In this document: in pieces, positions 4,695 to 6,274 of the stretch | Layout of the letters: every line of letters begins with the position of its first letter | How positions within the stretch are numbered: the first letter of the stretch is position 1 | NCBI GenBank assembly: GCA_017413305.1 | Contig: JAFPUA010000085.1 | Span: 1-6,274 of the forward strand | From: Candidatus Ruminimicrobiellum caprinum | Lineage (GTDB): Bacteria; Elusimicrobiota; Endomicrobiia; Endomicrobiales; Endomicrobiaceae | Reading direction: 5' to 3' | DNA length: 6,274 nucleotides | Notes under the pieces: generated by a model | Told to the model about the DNA's origin: nothing | Database searches by the model: none | Seen by the model: only the letters and a program-made list of their open reading frames with translations | Program-made: the position numbers and the translations under genes

Positions 4695-4727
4695 GTCATT
4701 GCGAGGGCTTTAGCCCGTCGCAATCCA
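4695..4727. repeat. REP-like palindrome, GTCATTGCGA...TCGCAATCC
   Basis: ATTGCGA (4698-4704) pairs with TCGCAAT (4718-4724). GGGCT (4705-4709) pairs with AGCCC (4712-4716), leaving a 2-base loop and one bulged G. GTCATTGCGA...TCGCAATCC palindromes are widespread in intergenic DNA of many bacteria. Confidence 0.7.
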
Positions 4728-4768
4728 GTGTCTTTGTTGTTCCTTATTTATTATACATTGCTGTTCTG

Positions 4769-4808
4769 CGGCACGCTATTACTGCGTCTAAATTCAAAAT
4801 ATTTCGTC
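4769..4808 (+). repeat. 40-bp intergenic direct repeat, copy 2
   Basis: This copy matches 1391-1430 at 38 of 40 positions, in the same orientation. It ends eight bases before the bidirectional terminator. Confidence 0.8.
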
Positions 4809-4815
4809 GTAAATA

Positions 4816-4848
4816 AAAAAAGAGCAGAGAAACTCTCTGCTCTTTTTT
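4816..4848. terminator. strong bidirectional intrinsic terminator
   Basis: AAAAAAGAGCAGAGA (4816-4830) and TCTCTGCTCTTTTTT (4834-4848) are perfect reverse complements with loop AAC. The GC-containing core is flanked by A6 and T6, so it can terminate transcription from both sides. It is about 50 bases past the pilin 2 stop and is the clear end of that minus-strand unit. Confidence 0.92.
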
Positions 4849-4853
4849 ACTTT

Positions 4854-4876
4854 TGAGCATTGCTATGTTATGCTCA
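4854..4876 (-). repeat. constant-loop hairpin downstream of pilin 2
   Basis: On the minus strand TGAGCAT, loop AACATAGCA, ATGCTCA: a perfect 7-bp stem, 22 bases after the pilin 2 stop. The loop is identical to those in hairpin A of the pilin 1 leader and in the pilin 1 terminator, while the stem sequence is different. Confidence 0.8.
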
Positions 4877-4898
4877 GAGATATTATGATATTAAAAAG

Positions 4899-5369
4899 TT
4901 AAAAAAATGTAACATTGTTCGCATTGTTTACCACAGGTTTGTTTCTTTCAGTTAGATTAAATATCATGGATATTGTTCCTGCATTGCTGCTTGCCACCAC
5001 GGCTGCAAAATAGTAATTATTATGACCGTTTCTGTAATACCAACCGCCATAAACACCATCAAAAGCATTAAAATAAGAAAAATATTTGTTGTTTATTGCA
5101 TTGATACCAAGACCGGGTTCAATACTAGTCCATGCATTATTTGCATAAAGTTGATAAGGATTTTCTCTTGCATAAAAGTATCCATATTCATTATAGTAAT
5201 TAATTTGAGCTTCTTTAATTGCACCAAGTAAAGCATAGCCTTCAGCAAGCATAGAATATTCTCTGTGTCTTCCTCTGTAAATAGGCCAAGATATTAATGA
5301 TAAAGTTATAACTATTATCATTGTGATTACCAATTCAATTAGTGTAAAACCATTTATTTTTCTTTTCAT
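4899..5369 (-). CDS. type IV pilin-like / pseudopilin protein (pilin 2)
   Basis: A 156-residue prepilin: leader MKRKING, predicted cleavage after Gly7, mature FTLIELVITM with Glu12 (mature +5). The hydrophobic helix runs to about residue 30 and ends SWPIY. MLAEGYALLGAIKEAQINYY (40-59) and NEYGYFY align with pilin 1, as does INNKYFSYF with its TNKYFTAF. The C-terminal part is rich in Asn, Tyr and Trp and lacks Cys. The ribosome-binding site GGAG is seven bases upstream of the ATG (5377-5380). The gene is transcribed towards the terminator at 4816-4848 and is divergent from HTH2. The two pilins differ most in the exposed C-terminal half, so they are paralogues with separate surfaces. Function in filament formation, secretion or DNA uptake cannot be told apart here. 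Confidence 0.9.
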   Translation of the reverse strand: MKRKINGFTLIELVITMIIVITLSLISWPIYRGRHREYSMLAEGYALLGAIKEAQINYYNEYGYFYARENPYQLYANNAWTSIEPGLGINAINNKYFSYFNAFDGVYGGWYYRNGHNNYYFAAVVASSNAGTISMIFNLTERNKPVVNNANNVTFF

Positions 5370-5408
5370 AAATTTTCTCCTTTTATTTAATTTTTAAATT
5401 TGCTATAA

Positions 5409-5511
5409 TAAGCCGAGAAATAAATAAAAACTTATATTTTTTGTTGCATTTTTATAGATAATGTGCAACTCAATGTTCGGGCTGCTGCTATGGTACAGCC
5501 GGCTCGGCTTA
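5409..5511 (-). ncRNA. structured 5' leader of pilin 2 (same architecture as pilin 1 leader)
   Basis: On the minus strand, TAAGCCGAG (5511-5503) pairs with CTCGGCTTA (5417-5409), the identical closing stem found before pilin 1 and again followed by TTATTATA. Inside is GGCTGT/GCAGCC (5500-5480, one G-U) with the 9-base loop ACCATAGCA, then GTTGCA/TGCAAC (5469-5464, 5448-5443) with a 15-base AT-rich loop. The structure ends about 28 bases before the ribosome-binding site. Hairpin A stems differ between the two leaders yet both pair, which supports a selected RNA structure. Confidence 0.65.
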
Positions 5512-5545
5512 GAATTTGCAGTAGAATATAAACAAGAGTCTTTTG

Positions 5546-5574
5546 TTGATATTATAACAACATTTGTTTATATT
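5546..5574 (+). promoter_or_regulatory. possible promoter of HTH2
   Basis: TTGATA (5546-5551) and TATATT (5569-5574) are 17 bp apart, with a predicted start near 5581, about 20 bases before the HTH2 ATG. It overlaps almost completely the opposing pilin 2 promoter. The interrupted palindrome TGTTG (5544-5548) / CAACA (5558-5562) spans the pilin 2 -10 box and could be the HTH2 binding site. Confidence 0.5.
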
Positions 5575-5579
5575 GTCAA
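5551..5579 (-). promoter_or_regulatory. consensus sigma-70 promoter for pilin 2
   Basis: On the minus strand TTGACA (5579-5574), 17 bp, TATAAT (5556-5551): an exact consensus, like the pilin 1 promoter. The predicted start is near 5544, giving a leader of about 175 bases. Confidence 0.85.
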
Positions 5580-5601
5580 GACTTTTTTGATTGAGGCAAA
5601 G

Positions 5602-5940
5602 ATGAAAAGCAAATTTACAGAAAATTTGAAAAGGATAATGTTTGAGAAGTCTATAACACAAAAAGACTTAGCAAAAAAATTAAATACAACTCAATCTTTT
5701 ATAAGTGCATATCAAACAGGGGCAAGAAATCCAAAGCCTGAAACAATAGAAAAAATAGCGAAAGCATTGAATGTTTCAATAAACAGTTTAATAGCTGATA
5801 AAGAAAATATGTATGAAACAAAGAAAGAATATAGTAATGTATCTCGGTTAGAGTTTGAAGATTTAAAAAAGAGAATTTTATTTTTAGAAAAACAATTTTC
5901 AGAATTTAAAAACAATAAAGAAAACAACAATAAAAGATAA
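5602..5940 (+). CDS. XRE-type helix-turn-helix regulator with coiled-coil tail (HTH2)
   Basis: A 112-residue protein. I chose the ATG at 5602 because it has GAGG five bases upstream (5593-5596) and the protein then begins like a normal XRE domain. The longer in-frame start at 5461 would add 47 residues that run through the pilin 2 leader and promoter on the other strand. Residues 5-64 form the DNA-binding domain: TQKDLAKKLNTTQSFISAYQ (19-38) is the helix-turn-helix, and RNPKPETIEKIAKALNVSIN (42-61) completes it. Residues 80-104 look like a coiled coil. The plan matches HTH1, though sequence similarity is modest. Its stop is one base before the YraN-like gene, so the two are co-transcribed. 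It probably represses itself and pilin 2. Confidence 0.88.
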   Translation: MKSKFTENLKRIMFEKSITQKDLAKKLNTTQSFISAYQTGARNPKPETIEKIAKALNVSINSLIADKENMYETKKEYSNVSRLEFEDLKKRILFLEKQFSEFKNNKENNNKR

Positions 5941-5941
5941 A

Positions 5942-6274
5942 ATGAAAGAAAAAGCAACTGATATTGGGAAAAAGCATGAGCTGGAAGCGGCAAACTATTT
6001 AAAAAGTTTAAATTATAAAATATTAGAAATAAATTTCAAAGTTCTTCCCATAGGAGAAATAGATATCATTGCTAAAGATAAAAATACTTTTGTTTTTATT
6101 GAAGTAAAATATAGAAAAAGTAAACTCTTCGGAACGCCTGCTGAATTTGTAACCAAAACTAAACAATCCAAAATAATAAAAACTGCATTATGTTATCTCA
6201 AAAAAAACAGAATAAAAGCTGATTTCAGATTTGATGTTGTTTCAATTTGCGGTAACGAAATAGAACACATCCCA
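5942..6274 (+). CDS. YraN/UPF0102 family endonuclease-like protein (partial, 3' end missing)
   Basis: From the ATG at 5942 the frame stays open for 111 codons to the window edge. Diagnostic features are IGKKHELEAANYLKSLNYKI (8-27), then GEIDIIAKDKNTFVFIEVKY (38-57). These match the YraN/UPF0102 family, with a PD-(D/E)XK-type nuclease core: Glu13, Asp41, Glu54 and Lys56. The end, NEIEHIP, resembles the family's usual last strand, so about 10 residues are probably missing. Family function is not settled; a role in DNA processing is suspected from the fold. The start is one base after the HTH2 stop, so translation is probably coupled; the upstream AAAGATAA is a weak ribosome-binding site. YraN is widespread and often a chromosomal single-copy gene, so its position next to HTH2 may be incidental. 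Confidence 0.87.
   Translation, partial: MKEKATDIGKKHELEAANYLKSLNYKILEINFKVLPIGEIDIIAKDKNTFVFIEVKYRKSKLFGTPAEFVTKTKQSKIIKTALCYLKKNRIKADFRFDVVSICGNEIEHIP

Noticed and set aside
5022..5231. Plus-strand frame of 69 codons inside pilin 2
   Set aside because: Antisense shadow of a clear prepilin gene.
5461..5601. Extended N-terminus of HTH2 from the ATG at 5461
   Set aside because: The extra 47 residues overlap the pilin 2 leader and both divergent promoters; the ATG at 5602 has its own GAGG and fits the family.
5712..5993. Minus-strand frame of 93 codons opposite HTH2 and yraN start
   Set aside because: Shadow with L/F/S-rich composition; it crosses the junction of two tightly linked sense genes.

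Overview
The window comes from an AT-rich bacterial genome. The left edge is the conserved 3' end of the rpoBC/str operon: the last codons of rpoC, then rpsL and rpsG. The rest is accessory DNA holding two type IV pilin-like genes, two small XRE-type regulators, three nuclease-like genes, and intergenic DNA dense in palindromes and tandem repeats. Low GC together with PulG-type pilin paralogues that each carry their own regulatory DNA suggests Elusimicrobiota, perhaps an Endomicrobium-like lineage. That placement is an inference from gene content and was not tested by any search.

Layout: 1-1073, rpoC end, rpsL, rpsG (+). 1074-1656, no gene; a 13-bp inverted repeat, diverged direct repeats and an octamer array, then the terminator of the minus-strand operon that follows. 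1657-2536 (-), a regulator (HTH1) followed by a CdiA-C-terminal-like nuclease. 2537-2781, divergent control region with a consensus promoter, a 31-bp palindrome and a structured leader. 2782-3225 (+), pilin 1 and its terminator. 3226-3765, gene-free, packed with repeats and hairpins. 3766-4443 (+), a 225-aa protein with a BECR/LPD3-like C-terminus. 4444-4898, gene-free, with REP-like palindromes and a bidirectional terminator. 4899-5369 (-), pilin 2. 5370-5601, second divergent control region with the same leader architecture. 5602-6274 (+), regulator HTH2 and a YraN-family nuclease running off the edge.

The most notable pattern is a repeated module. Each pilin gene is divergent from a 112-113 aa XRE/coiled-coil regulator. 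Each pilin has an exact TTGACA-17 bp-TATAAT promoter and a 5' leader closed by the same 9-bp stem (TAAGCCGAG/CTCGGCTTA). Each is followed by a hairpin with the loop AACATAGCA. The gene behind each regulator encodes a protein with a D...E-x-K nuclease-like signature. The two modules face each other around the BECR-like gene. This could be a regulated pilin cassette with a structured, possibly ligand- or protein-binding, leader; I do not recognise the leader as a known riboswitch class.
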